Positions 24,351 through 34,764 of a stretch of DNA of 64,000 nt are shown one piece after another. Location of the stretch: positions 1,426,001 to 1,490,000 of the forward strand of contig NZ_CP115667.1 in the NCBI RefSeq assembly GCF_027921445.1. The letters run 5' to 3'. The position numbers and the translations under genes were made by a program. Position 1 is the first letter of the stretch, and each line of letters starts with the position of its first letter. The notes beneath the pieces were generated by a model. The model searched no databases, had not been told where the DNA came from, and saw nothing but the letters and a program-made list of their open reading frames with translations. Origin of the DNA: Peptoniphilus equinus (GTDB lineage: Bacteria; Bacillota; Clostridia; Tissierellales; Peptoniphilaceae).

Positions 24351-24677
24351 TCAAAATTTCTTGAAATCAACAATGTTCAGTACGAAGGCGGTCGCCCCGC
24401 CCACCGTGACCCGTACAGGCGTAGGCATCAGAGCCGTGCCCGGAATGCTGATAGTCTGTACTGTTCGGGTGACTTCACGAGTTTTCGCATTGTTTTGCAG
24501 TAAGCTCAGATACGCGCTCACCTGCTCATCCTCAACGCCGGAGAGAAGGGTTGAGTTGCCGCTCTTTAAAAAGCCGCCGGTGGTGCTCATTCGTGTGACG
24601 CGAAAGCCCGCTTCAGTCAGGCGTTCCACTACATTGTCTGCGTCCACATCCTGGACAATGGATAAAATCAGTTTCAT
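24351..24677 (-). CDS. Cyclic-di-AMP receptor DarA/PstA family (copy 2)
   Basis: A 108-residue paralogue of the next gene. It keeps the pocket motif TTGGFLKSGNSTLLSGVE (about 32-49) and has a longer C-terminal part with an extended variable loop, as in longer DarA forms. Its ATG overlaps the tmk stop in an ATGA arrangement, so translation is coupled. The length and loop differences suggest the two copies are not interchangeable. Confidence 0.88.
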   Translation of the reverse strand: MKLILSIVQDVDADNVVERLTEAGFRVTRMSTTGGFLKSGNSTLLSGVEDEQVSAYLSLLQNNAKTREVTRTVQTISIPGTALMPTPVRVTVGGATAFVLNIVDFKKF

Positions 24678-25279
24678 GATAACCTCGTTTCAATTTCGCG
24701 CATACACGCTGCATAGACCTCGTCAATGGATTGGGTGGCATCGATGACCACCACGCCGTCGTCGTCATAAAAATGGCGATAGGCCTGAGCCACAGAGTCA
24801 TGAAAGGACGCTCCGGCATTTTCCATGCGGTCGGCGCCGAGCATGAGTTTGCGTTCAACACTGCGTTGTGCTTTCGTGTCGAAGATAAATGTGATGTCGG
24901 GTCTAAGCTGTGCCGTGGCAAAAGCATTGATCGCCTTGACAGCCTCCACACCAAGTCCCCTTGCAAACCCCTGATAGACATACGAGGAAATCACATAGCG
25001 CTCGGTGATGACGATCTTGCCCGCATCAAGTGCCGGACGAATGAGTTCTTCAGTGTGCTGAGCCCGAGCCGCCGCATAGAGAAGCGCCTCGGTGCGTGCT
25101 GTCATGGCCACGTTGTGATTGTCCAATATCAAGTTGCGAATCGTTTCAGATATCGCCGTGCCTCCCGGCTCCCTCGTCCTGACGACGTCATAGTCGGCCT
25201 GTAGGGTCTCTGTGATGCGACTTGCGATGGTGGTCTTCCCACAACCGTCCGGTCCTTCAAAGGCTATAAAGAGTTGCAT
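24674..25279 (-). CDS. tmk: Thymidylate kinase
   Basis: Phosphorylates dTMP to dTDP. With the start at 25279 the protein is 201 residues: MQLFIAFEGPDGCGKTT with the P-loop at 8-16, then TREPGGT, the ERYVISSYVYQG dTMP-site segment and a LID region. An in-frame GTG four codons upstream is possible; I prefer the ATG because it aligns with the usual family start, although its GAGG site is close (4 nt). Overlaps the upstream decarboxylase gene by 16 nt. Confidence 0.92.
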   Translation of the reverse strand: MQLFIAFEGPDGCGKTTIASRITETLQADYDVVRTREPGGTAISETIRNLILDNHNVAMTARTEALLYAAARAQHTEELIRPALDAGKIVITERYVISSYVYQGFARGLGVEAVKAINAFATAQLRPDITFIFDTKAQRSVERKLMLGADRMENAGASFHDSVAQAYRHFYDDDGVVVIDATQSIDEVYAACMREIETRLS

Positions 25280-26616
25280 ACTACCTCGCACTTTCCTTCT
25301 TTGACTCCGATGAGCCGTCTGTGCGCTCCCATCACCGTCAGCACGTCTTTAGTAAAGACCTCCCCCGGCGCCACAATAGGCGTCCCCGGCGGATAAAGCA
25401 TGATCATGTTTGCGGCAATGCGCCCTTCAGCCTCATCGATATCAATGTATTCACTTGGGGCAAAAAATCCCTGATCCATCGGCATGGCTTCCCACGGCGC
25501 CACAGTGCGATAGCTTGTCGCTATGGGCAAAAAGTCGCCGCGACTCACCTCCCTGATGGCCGCCTCGAGAGCCCTGAAATCCCCCGGGGTATTCAGTGGA
25601 CTGACCATGGCAAGGGCATAATTTAAATCCCCCATCTCTAAATCTATATTATATCCTATTGAGAGCTCATTCTCAATCTCAAGCCCGGTGCATCCCCGCG
25701 TGCGAAAGACAAGTTTCATCGGATCCACCGCCACAATACTCTCATCCCGTACCCTCAAGACCTCGATGGCCCCGTTCAAATGCTCTGCCGTGGTGTGAAT
25801 CAATTCCGCCGCCCGGCTAAAGCCCTCCCTGTTGGCATCACAATAGGCCACAGCATACTCAGAGGAAAGCATGGACAGGTATGACGGCGACGTGCTCATC
25901 ACAAAAGCCATATGTTTAATACACCTATCTCTCGGTATGCCGTTGGTATGAAGGAGCGCGGAGCCGGTGAGAGCCGGCATAGTCTTGTGGGTGGACTGCA
26001 CCGTACAGTCCGCATAGGGTACAGCACTCAACCCTTTTAGCGACGTAAAGGCCAGATGCGCGCCGTGAGCTTCATCGACGATCAGTCGGACTCCGTAACG
26101 GTGCACCAGTTCGGCAATGGCCTTGATGTTCTGAATAAGGCCAAAGTAGTCCGGACTGGTAATGACCACAGCTCGTATCCCCAAGTCCGACTTCAGCTTC
26201 GCCTCCAGATCATCAAGCATCACTCCGAGAAGCACGCCGTGCTCAGCATCATACTTGCAAAAGAGATAATCCGGCTCCAACCCCATTTGAATGACAGCGT
26301 TGTAGACGGATTTGTGTGAGTTGCGCTGCATGAGAATCCTATCTCCCCGTCGGGTCAACATCGAAAGCGCCACACGCATGGCCTGTGTCGATCCTTCGGT
26401 GATATAGTAGCTCTCTTCGGCGCCGTAGAGCGCGGCCAAACGGCGTTCACTCTCCAGTATGCACCCCTCGGGATTCAGCAGATTGTCTGCACCGATCACC
26501 TCCGTGGTGTCATCATACAAGGTGAAGTCAAAGGCACCTCGATGTTTGTGCCCGGGCATGGCAAACGACACCGTCTCCCGCTTGTCCTGTATCATCTGAA
26601 AAATGTCTCGCTTCAT
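25264..26616 (-). CDS. PLP-dependent Orn/Lys/Arg decarboxylase family protein
   Basis: A 450-residue fold-type I PLP protein of the YaaO-like group. FAMPGHKHRG (18-27), an aspartate in DEAHGAH (181-187) and the PLP lysine in STHKTMPALTG (Lys211) are all present, and a small C-terminal domain follows. It could decarboxylate a basic amino acid or derivative; the true substrate is not certain for YaaO-type enzymes. The ATG at 26616 has GGAGGG upstream. First gene of the decarboxylase-tmk-darA-darA-holB-ricT-hydrolase run, which mirrors the Bacillus yaaO-tmk region. Confidence 0.87.
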   Translation of the reverse strand: MKRDIFQMIQDKRETVSFAMPGHKHRGAFDFTLYDDTTEVIGADNLLNPEGCILESERRLAALYGAEESYYITEGSTQAMRVALSMLTRRGDRILMQRNSHKSVYNAVIQMGLEPDYLFCKYDAEHGVLLGVMLDDLEAKLKSDLGIRAVVITSPDYFGLIQNIKAIAELVHRYGVRLIVDEAHGAHLAFTSLKGLSAVPYADCTVQSTHKTMPALTGSALLHTNGIPRDRCIKHMAFVMSTSPSYLSMLSSEYAVAYCDANREGFSRAAELIHTTAEHLNGAIEVLRVRDESIVAVDPMKLVFRTRGCTGLEIENELSIGYNIDLEMGDLNYALAMVSPLNTPGDFRALEAAIREVSRGDFLPIATSYRTVAPWEAMPMDQGFFAPSEYIDIDEAEGRIAANMIMLYPPGTPIVAPGEVFTKDVLTVMGAHRRLIGVKEGKCEVVCNSL

Positions 26617-26675
26617 GGCTGTCCCTCCTATACTCTCTATTGTATCGTGAAGGCCGACGGCTTTCCACTCCATAC

Positions 26676-26702
26676 AAAAAAAGAGGAGGTTACCCTCCTC
26701 CA
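26676..26702 (-). terminator. Terminator of the V-ATPase operon
   Basis: GAGGAGG/CCTCCTC stem followed by seven T on the minus strand, just after the subunit D stop. Confidence 0.92.
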
Positions 26703-26705
26703 TAA

Positions 26706-27323
26706 CTATTTTTGTGTATTGTGTTTCACGCGCTTAAGCCGGAAGAAATCCTCCCGCTCCTTTTCCGCAAGGACGTCTTCAATGTCATGAAGGGTCTTCT
26801 CACTGCGTGGAATTTGAATTTTTTCCAATGCGTTGGCACGCTTCACACTCTTTTTTATCTCCTTGGCCAGCTTGTACAAACTGGTCTCCACTTCCGCCAG
26901 CTCATAGACTTTTTCTCTCAGGGCGTTCATCTCGAGATACACCTGGTCAAAGGCAAAGGTCGTCTCATAAATGGAGAAGGTGCTCTTGGGATTGAGCTTA
27001 CGGTAGTGCACCTCAGGGATCTCCACACCCATAACCGACCGATACCCTAAGCTGTAGGGTTCTTCTTTGGGCATGGAGAGCGACAAATCCACCACTGCTT
27101 CCCAGCCCATGGTGACGCTTGCCATAGTCAGTGCCTCGTAGCTCTTTTTAAAGGCCGCTTCAATCTCCGCCTGAATGGTTTCCGCCCGCTCATTTAAGCG
27201 CATCATCTCACGAATGAGCACGGTTCGCTTTTTATCGAGCAGACTGTAACCCTTCTTCGCAAAGGCAAGGGACTCTTTGACTTTGATTAAATTTGCTTTC
27301 GTTGCAGTAACTTTTTTTGCCAT
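26706..27323 (-). CDS. atpD: V-type ATP synthase subunit D
   Basis: Central rotor shaft subunit, 205 residues, with the long N- and C-terminal coiled coils expected (KANLIKVKESLAFAKKGYSL at 9-28; LARLEK-like ending KIQIPRSEKTLHDIEDVLAE). It transmits rotation between the membrane ring and the A3B3 head. Start overlaps the subunit B stop by one base; last gene of the operon. Confidence 0.93.
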   Translation of the reverse strand: MAKKVTATKANLIKVKESLAFAKKGYSLLDKKRTVLIREMMRLNERAETIQAEIEAAFKKSYEALTMASVTMGWEAVVDLSLSMPKEEPYSLGYRSVMGVEIPEVHYRKLNPKSTFSIYETTFAFDQVYLEMNALREKVYELAEVETSLYKLAKEIKKSVKRANALEKIQIPRSEKTLHDIEDVLAEKEREDFFRLKRVKHNTQK

Positions 27324-28687
27324 CAGTAGTACTTCGCCTTGATCTTAGGGTCGATCCGTTCCAAGGCCTCTTCAGGAAGCACGTGGAGCAGTTCCCATGC
27401 CTTGTCCAACGTCGCAGCCATGGACGAGTTGTCGTGAAAGTCCTGTCCTATAAATTCCTCTTCAAACCGCCGACCAAATTCCAACAGTTTCTTGTCGCCC
27501 TCAGGCAATTCCTCTTCGCCAATGATTTGAGCCAAAGCTCGAACTTCGATGACGCGGGAATACGATGCGAAGAGCTGTGAGGACACGTCCGGATGGTCGT
27601 CACGGGTGTAGTCGTCACCGATGCCGTCCTTCATCAGACGCGACAAGGACGGCAGTACATCAATCGGCGGATAAATCCCCTGACTGTTCAAGTCCCGACT
27701 GAGTACGATTTGACCTTCGGTGATATAGCCGGTAAGGTCCGGAATCGGATGGGTGATGTCGTCAGACGGCATGGTCAGAATCGGAATCAAGGTCACAGAC
27801 CCCTCCACGCCTTTAATCATCCCCGCCCGTTCATAGATGGCGGCAAGATCGGAGTAGAGATACCCCGGATAGCCTTTGCGCGACGGCACTTCCGAGCGCT
27901 GTGAACTCACTTCCCGAAGCGCTTCGCCGTAGCTGGTCATGTCAGTCATAATAACCAGCACATGACGGTGCTCTTCAAAGGCGAGGTATTCCGCCGCCGT
28001 CAGTGCACACTTCGGTGCAATGATCCGCTCCATAATCGGGTCATCGGCATAGTTCAAATACATGACCACCTTGTCCATAACCCCGGCTTCCAAGAAGTTG
28101 TCGATAAAATAGCTCGCCACTTCCCGCTTAAGTCCCATGCCGCAAAAGACAACGGCAAAATCGCTGTCGCCGTCAGCGGTGTGCGCCTGACGGACAATCT
28201 GCGCCGCCAGCTCATTGTGAGGCAGACCGGAACCGGAAAAGATCGGCAGCTTTTGCCCTCGAATGAGGGTCATCAGGGCATCAATACCGCGAATCCCGGT
28301 TTCCACATAGTTGCGCGGATACTCACGAGCCACCGGGTTCATAGGACGACCGTTGACATTATAGCTCTTGTCCGCATAGATGGGGCCGCCCTTGTCGCTG
28401 GCCCGTCCGATGCCGTTAAAGACACGGCCGAGAATGTCTCCCGAGAGAGGGATTTCAAAAGGCTTGCCCTCAAAGATGACCTTAGTATTGGTCGTGGAGA
28501 TGCCCATGGACTCCCCAAAGACTTGAACCACAGCTTTGTCTCGAACGATACCGATAATCCGTCCCACCACCGGGTCCTTGCCCTCGGATTTAATTTCCAC
28601 AATCTCGCCGAAGGCCACATGGTGCAGTCCGGAGAGTTCAATCATCGAACCTTGCACTTTATCTAAAAGCAAGTATTCTTTTCTCAT
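27323..28687 (-). CDS. atpB: V-type ATP synthase subunit B
   Basis: Non-catalytic nucleotide-binding subunit of the A3B3 head, 454 residues. It has the beta-barrel N-terminus ([15 protein letters not shown]), [11 protein letters not shown] in place of a P-loop, [13 protein letters not shown] and [12 protein letters not shown]. The start overlaps the subunit A stop by four bases. Confidence 0.95.
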   Translation of the reverse strand: MRKEYLLLDKVQGSMIELSGLHHVAFGEIVEIKSEGKDPVVGRIIGIVRDKAVVQVFGESMGISTTNTKVIFEGKPFEIPLSGDILGRVFNGIGRASDKGGPIYADKSYNVNGRPMNPVAREYPRNYVETGIRGIDALMTLIRGQKLPIFSGSGLPHNELAAQIVRQAHTADGDSDFAVVFCGMGLKREVASYFIDNFLEAGVMDKVVMYLNYADDPIMERIIAPKCALTAAEYLAFEEHRHVLVIMTDMTSYGEALREVSSQRSEVPSRKGYPGYLYSDLAAIYERAGMIKGVEGSVTLIPILTMPSDDITHPIPDLTGYITEGQIVLSRDLNSQGIYPPIDVLPSLSRLMKDGIGDDYTRDDHPDVSSQLFASYSRVIEVRALAQIIGEEELPEGDKKLLEFGRRFEEEFIGQDFHDNSSMAATLDKAWELLHVLPEEALERIDPKIKAKYY

Positions 28688-30459
28688 GCCTCATCCTCCT
28701 GTCCATATTGCATACGCAAGTTGCGATAGTATTCGCGAATGCGGTTGTTCAGCACCGTAAACTGTGCAAAGTCGTCGTTCGTGATGTCATACTTCATATT
28801 CACAATGTCGGCAATCAGCTTCTCGTCCTTGACTTCGTTGATGCTGACCCCCATGTTCAAAACGCTCATGCCTTCTTCATAGAGGACGTCAATGGTGTGA
28901 AGCATCTCGTACTGCTTTTCCAACGGCACAAAGGTATCGACTTTATGAAAGGCGTTTTGCTGCAGGAAGCCCACCTTGACAATCCTCGCGATCTCCAACG
29001 TAAAACGCTCATTGTCCGGCAGGACATCTTCGCCGACCAACATGACGATCTCTTGAAGTTTGGACTCCTCATGCAAAATTTTTAAGAACTTGCGCCGCAG
29101 TTCAGGCAAATCCCCCTCCAGTCGGTTGTCATAGTAATTGGACAGCTGAGGGACATAGCCGGAATACGAATTGAGCCAGTGAATGGCCGGATAATGTCTG
29201 GAGTAGGCAAGATCCTTATCCAAAGCGAGGAAGGTATTGACAAAACGCCGTGTGTTTTCAGTGACCGGTTCGGAGAAGTCCCCGCCTGCCGGTGAGACGG
29301 CGCCGATGGTCGTCACCGAACCCGTCTCACCGCTTAAGGTCTCCGCCAGGCCGCACCGTTCATAAAACCCCGCAATGCGGCTTGGTAGGTAGGCCGGATA
29401 GCCTTCTTCTGCCGGCATCTCTTCCAGACGTCCGGAAATTTCACGCAGCGCTTCCGCCCAACGGGACGTAGAGTCCGCCATCATCGCCACATCATACCCT
29501 TGATCTCTAAAGTATTCGGCCATGGTGATCCCGGTGTAGATCGACGCTTCACGAGCGGCTACCGGCATATTGGACGTGTTCGCGATAAGAATGGTTCGAT
29601 CCATCAGCGGGTTGCCGGAGTAAGGATCCACCAGTTTCGGAAAGTCTTCCAACACCTCGGTCATTTCGTTGCCCCGTTCACCGCAACCGATGTAGACGAT
29701 GATGTCCGCATCACAGTACTTGGCAATTTGATGTTGGGTCATGGTCTTGCCTGTACCGAAAGAACCCGGAATGGCTACCGTACCGCCTTTGGCGATGGGA
29801 AAGAACACATCGAGAACGCGCTGGCCGGTGACAAGAAGGGTGTTGGTGTCCTCAAAGTTTTTTACAGGACGCGGCACACGCACCGGCCACTCGTGACTCA
29901 TTTGCACCGGTACCTCCCCATGCTCCGTCTCAATGACGGCAATGTCCTCGATGATGTTGTAGTCGCCTTCACGGCTCAGTTTTTTTACCGTACCTGCCAC
30001 ATGGGGCGGCAGTAAGATCTTGTGGGTGATCATGGAAGTTTCCGCGACCGTGCCAATAATCGCACCGGCTGAAAGCTTGTCGCCTTTATGCACCGTCGGA
30101 ACAAAGTGCCAGGTCTTTTCCAGATCCAAATTCATCAGTCCGATGCCTTCGGGAATGAACGCGCCGTGAGCGGATTCGATACGGTTCAGCGGCCGCTCAA
30201 TCCCGTCAAACATAGCTCCAATCATGCCCGGTCCCAAGCGCACCGACAGCGGTGCGCCGGTGGCATAGATGGGCTCATCCCGCTTCAGACCTTCCGTATC
30301 TTCGTAAACCTGAACAATGCCCCGCTCGCCTTCAACGGCGATGACTTCGCCGATGAGCTTTTTCTTACCCACTTGGACCATTTCACGCATACTGAAGGAG
30401 CCCATGGGTTCGCCGACCACAACCGGGCCGTTGATTTCAATAATTTTAGCTTCAGTCAT
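28684..30459 (-). CDS. atpA: V-type ATP synthase subunit A (catalytic)
   Basis: Catalytic subunit of 591 residues. P-loop GSFGTGKT (232-239), Walker B-side [18 protein letters not shown] and the non-homologous insert (residues ~110-185) that distinguishes V/A-type A subunits from F-type beta are present. The frame is open 21 codons further upstream, but I start at the ATG at 30459 because it gives the canonical [15 protein letters not shown]. It overlaps subunit E by 8 nt. Confidence 0.95.
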   Translation of the reverse strand: MTEAKIIEINGPVVVGEPMGSFSMREMVQVGKKKLIGEVIAVEGERGIVQVYEDTEGLKRDEPIYATGAPLSVRLGPGMIGAMFDGIERPLNRIESAHGAFIPEGIGLMNLDLEKTWHFVPTVHKGDKLSAGAIIGTVAETSMITHKILLPPHVAGTVKKLSREGDYNIIEDIAVIETEHGEVPVQMSHEWPVRVPRPVKNFEDTNTLLVTGQRVLDVFFPIAKGGTVAIPGSFGTGKTMTQHQIAKYCDADIIVYIGCGERGNEMTEVLEDFPKLVDPYSGNPLMDRTILIANTSNMPVAAREASIYTGITMAEYFRDQGYDVAMMADSTSRWAEALREISGRLEEMPAEEGYPAYLPSRIAGFYERCGLAETLSGETGSVTTIGAVSPAGGDFSEPVTENTRRFVNTFLALDKDLAYSRHYPAIHWLNSYSGYVPQLSNYYDNRLEGDLPELRRKFLKILHEESKLQEIVMLVGEDVLPDNERFTLEIARIVKVGFLQQNAFHKVDTFVPLEKQYEMLHTIDVLYEEGMSVLNMGVSINEVKDEKLIADIVNMKYDITNDDFAQFTVLNNRIREYYRNLRMQYGQEDEA

Positions 30460-31078
30460 TGCCCCGCTCCTTCTTAAACAATTTATGCAGCAGCATACCG
30501 ATGTCGTAGCGCGTCTCTTCAATCAACGTATAAAGGTCGTTGTTGAGATTATAAGTCTTGGCTTCATCCGTGACGATGTGTCCGCCAATGATGCTGTCCT
30601 CTTCCACAACCGGGATAAAGTGCAGCTGCTTCGCTCTGCCCAGTGTTTGAATCTCATCAAAATAAGCTTCCATATCCCGACCCGTCAGTCCCATATAATA
30701 GGTGCCGGGTTTCAAATGATCAATGGTGACCTTGATGCCGTCTATGAGTTTGGCGTGGTAGTTTTCCGTCGCAGTCCACTTGCTGACCCGCTCCCGCACG
30801 GCTTCAATGAGGTCTTCCTGAAGCTCATCCATAACTTGTAGCTCCAACACTCGGCGACGTTCCTTGGCTTTGGCAATGTCTTCATTGCCCAACTCCCTGG
30901 CAAGCTTGGACCGGCGTGCCACCATGTCCTCCGTCTCCCTGGCGAGCGCCGCCGCTTTATCCTTTTGAATGCGTTCTTTTTCCTCGTCCCACTGAGCTTT
31001 TTTGCGCTCATATTCCGTGACCCGATTCTTATAGACCACATTTTCAAACATCTCAAGTTTGTTTTCAATATAAATCAT
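30452..31078 (-). CDS. atpE: V-type ATP synthase subunit E
   Basis: Peripheral stalk subunit, 208 residues. The N-terminal ~100 residues are a charged coiled coil (YERKKAQWDEEKERIQKDKA) and the C-terminal part is globular with FIPVVEEDSIIGGHIV, the conserved E-subunit head motif. An AGGTGA site precedes the ATG. Confidence 0.88.
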   Translation of the reverse strand: MIYIENKLEMFENVVYKNRVTEYERKKAQWDEEKERIQKDKAAALARETEDMVARRSKLARELGNEDIAKAKERRRVLELQVMDELQEDLIEAVRERVSKWTATENYHAKLIDGIKVTIDHLKPGTYYMGLTGRDMEAYFDEIQTLGRAKQLHFIPVVEEDSIIGGHIVTDEAKTYNLNNDLYTLIEETRYDIGMLLHKLFKKERGND

Positions 31079-31082
31079 AAAC

Positions 31083-31394
31083 TCACCTGTCCAGTTTTAT
31101 TCCTACGGCTTCTTTGACGTACTTCATAATGAAATTTTTGTCTTTAAAGCCTTCCCGTCCGGGAATGGTGACAATAAGCGGCCCCCGCTTCTTCGACTTG
31201 GCCGCTAAAACCTCTTCGGAAATGATGTTGAAGTCCGCTTCAGAGATGAGAATCATCCCCACCTCAGGGTTCGAAAGCGCGCTGTTAAACACGTCTCGCA
31301 ACTCCTCTTCCCCTTTGCAGTAATGGCCTTCAAAGCCGCTCATGCGAAGCGCCACCACCATTTCGAAGTTGGTCATAATGGCTAAAGACTTCAT
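31083..31394 (-). CDS. atpF: V-type ATP synthase subunit F
   Basis: Small regulatory rotor subunit, 103 residues, with a Rossmann-like pattern (MKSLAIMTNFEMVVALRMSG, then MILISEADFNII and GPLIVTIPGREG). It binds subunit D at the base of the head. Its ATG overlaps the subunit K stop by one base. Confidence 0.9.
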   Translation of the reverse strand: MKSLAIMTNFEMVVALRMSGFEGHYCKGEEELRDVFNSALSNPEVGMILISEADFNIISEEVLAAKSKKRGPLIVTIPGREGFKDKNFIMKYVKEAVGIKLDR

Positions 31395-31813
31395 TAAAGT
31401 TTACCTAGAATCATAATGGAGATAATGAGTCCGTAAATGGCAATCCCTTCTGCAAGGCCGACAAAGATCAGGGTCTTACCTAAGATGGAGTCGTCCTCAG
31501 AGACGGCGCCAAGAGCTGCGGAGCCGACGATGCCTACAGCATAACCCGTGCCAATGGTTGCCATGCCGGTGGAAAGTGCCGCCGCAATAAGACCCAGCCC
31601 ATTTACCGGCGTCGGTGCCGTTGCCGCTTCAGCAGCTTTTGGCGCCAAGATGACAAAGGCTGCCACGATGACAGGGATAAAGACGGACAGGTTGGTACGC
31701 AGAACTTTCTTCAAGCCGGCTTTGTCGCTTGTCGTGCCGCGCTCGATATAGACAAAACCGGTATAGATGGTGGCAAAGACCACAAGTGATGCTAAAACTA
31801 AGATAATTTCCAT
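31394..31813 (-). CDS. atpK: V-type ATP synthase subunit K (membrane rotor ring)
   Basis: A 139-residue proteolipid. Two C-terminal helices carry the rotor signature: GLGLIAAALSTGMATIGTGYAVG and LIFVGLAEGIAIYGLI, with the ion-binding glutamate in GLAEG. The N-terminal ~65 residues (one helix, a basic loop, and a second helix ending APKAAEA) are not a second rotor hairpin but resemble the N-terminal extension common in Clostridia K subunits. Whether H+ or Na+ is carried is not decided here. Confidence 0.9.
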   Translation of the reverse strand: MEIILVLASLVVFATIYTGFVYIERGTTSDKAGLKKVLRTNLSVFIPVIVAAFVILAPKAAEAATAPTPVNGLGLIAAALSTGMATIGTGYAVGIVGSAALGAVSEDDSILGKTLIFVGLAEGIAIYGLIISIMILGKL

Positions 31814-31822
31814 GATTTCCTC

Positions 31823-33763
31823 CTATTTATATGACAATTTATCCGATTCAAATTCCACACCGCTGCCTTTGTAGTAGCGGCTGAAGAGTTCGTAGTATTC
31901 CAGACGCAGGCCTTGAATAAATACGATAAGCCCTTCCAGACCAATGATTAAAAGATTGCCCAAAACTAAAATGGCTACATTGGCAACATCATGATCCGCC
32001 ATCTCCGCCATGGTGTGAAAGGCCATAAAGAGCCCCACGTGGTTGATGGCAAACGCACCGACCCGAATGAACGACACAATCCCCGAAAGTGTTGAGATCA
32101 AAAGCTCAATAATGGAAAAAGAGCTTTCAATAAAGTAGCCGGCTTTACCTTCATGATAGACCGGAGGCGTATGCGTTATCCGTGCAAGGAGCGGCTTTTT
32201 GAAAATCATCACCACGACGGCGAGCACAATAACGCCTACAGCCACGCCGCGAGGTATCACACTCAAGTATCCGACAGCATCCAAAAGTATTAAGATCAGC
32301 ATCACAAACACGACAAATCCTAAGAGTCCGTGTTCGCCAAAGAGACCTTCCGCCAAATTCCTGTTCCTATACGCATTGATAAAATTCAGCGCATAAGCCA
32401 TCACCAAAAGGAAGACCCCGAAGGCAATGGCGAAGATCAAGACTTGGTTGATGTTGTTGAAAGGACGAATCCACAGTGCCGGGATAAGCTGTTCACTGCC
32501 AAAGACCGAACCGTAGAGCAGACCAAAAATCATAGAGCTTGCACCGAGACGGGTCAAAAGCGGCCCGAAATCGGAATGGTACTTCTTTCCAAGAAGCAAG
32601 CCCACCAGGAAGAACACGGCGCCTTGACCCAAGTCTCCGAACATGGCACCGAAGAGTACCATGTAGGTGATGCCGAGAAAAACGGTGGGGTCAATTTCCG
32701 TGTAGTGGGGCACGCCGTACATCCGCACCAACATTTCAAACGGCCGAAAGAAGGCGTTGTTTTTCAATTTTGTCGGCGGTGTAAACAGCTGGTCATCCAC
32801 ATCGTCGGAGGCGGTGATAAACACCTTGTCATCCTGCTGCGCCCGAGCTTTCATCGCTTTATAGTCCGATTCGCTCGCCCATCCCGAGAGAAGGAAATAC
32901 TTCTTGGCGCGCGCCATCTTGCCCTTGACTTCTTCCAGGCGTCCATAGGTGAGTACCTTGGCAAGAATCCCACGAATTTCCTCCCGTCGATTGTTGTAGA
33001 TATCCTGTTTTTCTCTGTCAATAGCCATCAGTCGCTCTGTGAGGGCCTTATCCTCCACTTGCAGACGCTCAAAGGTGCTCTTTGCCGTCCCCTCTGCATG
33101 ATCCAACACCGGCACGTCAATCCAGTGGAGCGAATTTAAAATCCGATCGATTTCCTCATGCACTTCGTTGGGATATACGGCGAGATATACTTCTTCGTCT
33201 TTATACGTCCCTGTGTGAAAAATCAGAGCCAGAATGTGGTCGTAGTTTTCTTTTAACCGCAGGCGTGCAGACTTTTCCAACCGTCCGAACCGTGCGGTAA
33301 AATAGTTCATTTCCCGCAGTTCCGTGAGGTCCACATCTACGTTATTAAACAACTTCAAATTTTCAGCAATGCTTTCATTGCGCTTGTGCGCTTCGGCAAT
33401 GGCTTCTACTTCATCACGAAGGGCTTTGGTCTCGTTGTAGAGCTTGTCAAAGTCCGCCATAGTGTAGCCGTTGTCTCTGCCCTCCAGATCCAAATCTTCA
33501 ATATTGAAATACGCCACCAACTTCTGTGCCCGGTCGGCTCGCTTTTTCATATCCAGGTCTTGAGGAAAGGGACCAAGATTATTTAAATCGACAACCATGT
33601 CCACATTGTTCGGATCCAGCTGATAAATGGCATTATTTATCGAGAGCTCTGTCATGGCATCCACCAGATCGATGGATTCGCTCTTCAAAACGTCCAGCAC
33701 AATCTCGTCGAGATGCTCCAGACGTCCTACAATACTAAGCATGACCATTTTTTCTACTGCCAT
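31823..33763 (-). CDS. atpI: V-type ATP synthase subunit I (membrane stator a-type)
   Basis: A 646-residue stator subunit. Residues 1-~340 form the cytoplasmic stalk part with coiled coils; ~350-640 contain about seven to eight membrane helices with the conserved YGVPHYTEIDPTVFLGITYM, GDLGQGAVFF and FIRVGAFAINH segments, the last carrying the essential arginine facing the K ring. Overlaps subunit C by 10 nt. Confidence 0.93.
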   Translation of the reverse strand: MAVEKMVMLSIVGRLEHLDEIVLDVLKSESIDLVDAMTELSINNAIYQLDPNNVDMVVDLNNLGPFPQDLDMKKRADRAQKLVAYFNIEDLDLEGRDNGYTMADFDKLYNETKALRDEVEAIAEAHKRNESIAENLKLFNNVDVDLTELREMNYFTARFGRLEKSARLRLKENYDHILALIFHTGTYKDEEVYLAVYPNEVHEEIDRILNSLHWIDVPVLDHAEGTAKSTFERLQVEDKALTERLMAIDREKQDIYNNRREEIRGILAKVLTYGRLEEVKGKMARAKKYFLLSGWASESDYKAMKARAQQDDKVFITASDDVDDQLFTPPTKLKNNAFFRPFEMLVRMYGVPHYTEIDPTVFLGITYMVLFGAMFGDLGQGAVFFLVGLLLGKKYHSDFGPLLTRLGASSMIFGLLYGSVFGSEQLIPALWIRPFNNINQVLIFAIAFGVFLLVMAYALNFINAYRNRNLAEGLFGEHGLLGFVVFVMLILILLDAVGYLSVIPRGVAVGVIVLAVVVMIFKKPLLARITHTPPVYHEGKAGYFIESSFSIIELLISTLSGIVSFIRVGAFAINHVGLFMAFHTMAEMADHDVANVAILVLGNLLIIGLEGLIVFIQGLRLEYYELFSRYYKGSGVEFESDKLSYK

Positions 33764-34764
33764 ACTTCACCTTCCTTTATAGGAATTGCAATCAGTTCCC
33801 TAATTCTACCGCTAAAGAACCCCAAGGATTGACCTTGCAGCACTGTGGAAATGTCTCGGGCCGTGAGTTCAAAAAGCAGGGTCAAACTTATCAGTTTACC
33901 CATGTCGAACCCGCTCTTGCCATAGACCGTCTGACAGTTGGCATACAGTTCTCTTGCGAGTTTAATATCAATATTTTCAACACGCCCCTCCAATAGATGT
34001 GCGTGCCGGGATTGTTTCAGTTTCTCTTCAAAAGTTTCCTGATCCAAGAGTGCCATAGCTTTCAATTTCTTATAGGAGAGCGTCCCTCCCTCCAACAGAA
34101 AGTTGATCAGCGCCTCAGGAATCACATGGTAGGTGCGCTTTGCACGAATCATGTACTTGAGATTTAAAAGATCGATATGCTGTTCAATCAAATCTTTGGC
34201 GTAGCGCACACTCTTCGTACTCAAATCGTCAAACGCACGGTGGAGACTGTCATAATAGATCTTGTCCAAGGTCATTTCCATGTAGAAGAGCATTTCGTCC
34301 TGTCCCATGTCCTTATAGACAATAAGTGGCCTTGCATACACCGTACCTTGCAGCTTTTTGATAAAAGCCTCCACGGTAAATTCATCCTTAGTCGGCACCT
34401 TGTCCGGATCCAGCCCCAAGAGCGTTTCCTTCAGCCCCTCCGGATCGTGAGCGTGGACGATGGTACGAAGCACACGTTTGATATCCCGAATGGTGTAACG
34501 TTCCAGAATCAGTTCGTAGAACTTGCGATCCGCCCCGGACATATAGTGCAAAAGACTTTTCAACTTATTAAAAAAAGCCGATTCCAAGACGAGGTTGACG
34601 TCGTAGAGTTCGGCGTTTTTGTCCAAGGTTAGCCCCAAACGGGTGTTGAGTACGTCAATAGCTTCAGTACGCTTTGATTTTTCCAACATCTCCAGAGCAA
34701 TATCTGTCTTTATAGTTTTCGCATAGATAGCGCTGATCTTCGTATTTAGAGCTGCATAATTCAT
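33754..34764 (-). CDS. atpC: V-type ATP synthase subunit C
   Basis: A 336-residue all-helical subunit that caps the rotor ring and connects to the shaft (the d/AC39 type). Features are the NTKISAIYAKTI start, LKYMIRAKRTYHVIPEALINFLLEGG and a C-terminal repeat of the same three-helix unit. Overlaps the upstream coiled-coil subunit gene by four bases. Confidence 0.9.
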   Translation of the reverse strand: MNYAALNTKISAIYAKTIKTDIALEMLEKSKRTEAIDVLNTRLGLTLDKNAELYDVNLVLESAFFNKLKSLLHYMSGADRKFYELILERYTIRDIKRVLRTIVHAHDPEGLKETLLGLDPDKVPTKDEFTVEAFIKKLQGTVYARPLIVYKDMGQDEMLFYMEMTLDKIYYDSLHRAFDDLSTKSVRYAKDLIEQHIDLLNLKYMIRAKRTYHVIPEALINFLLEGGTLSYKKLKAMALLDQETFEEKLKQSRHAHLLEGRVENIDIKLARELYANCQTVYGKSGFDMGKLISLTLLFELTARDISTVLQGQSLGFFSGRIRELIAIPIKEGEVWQ

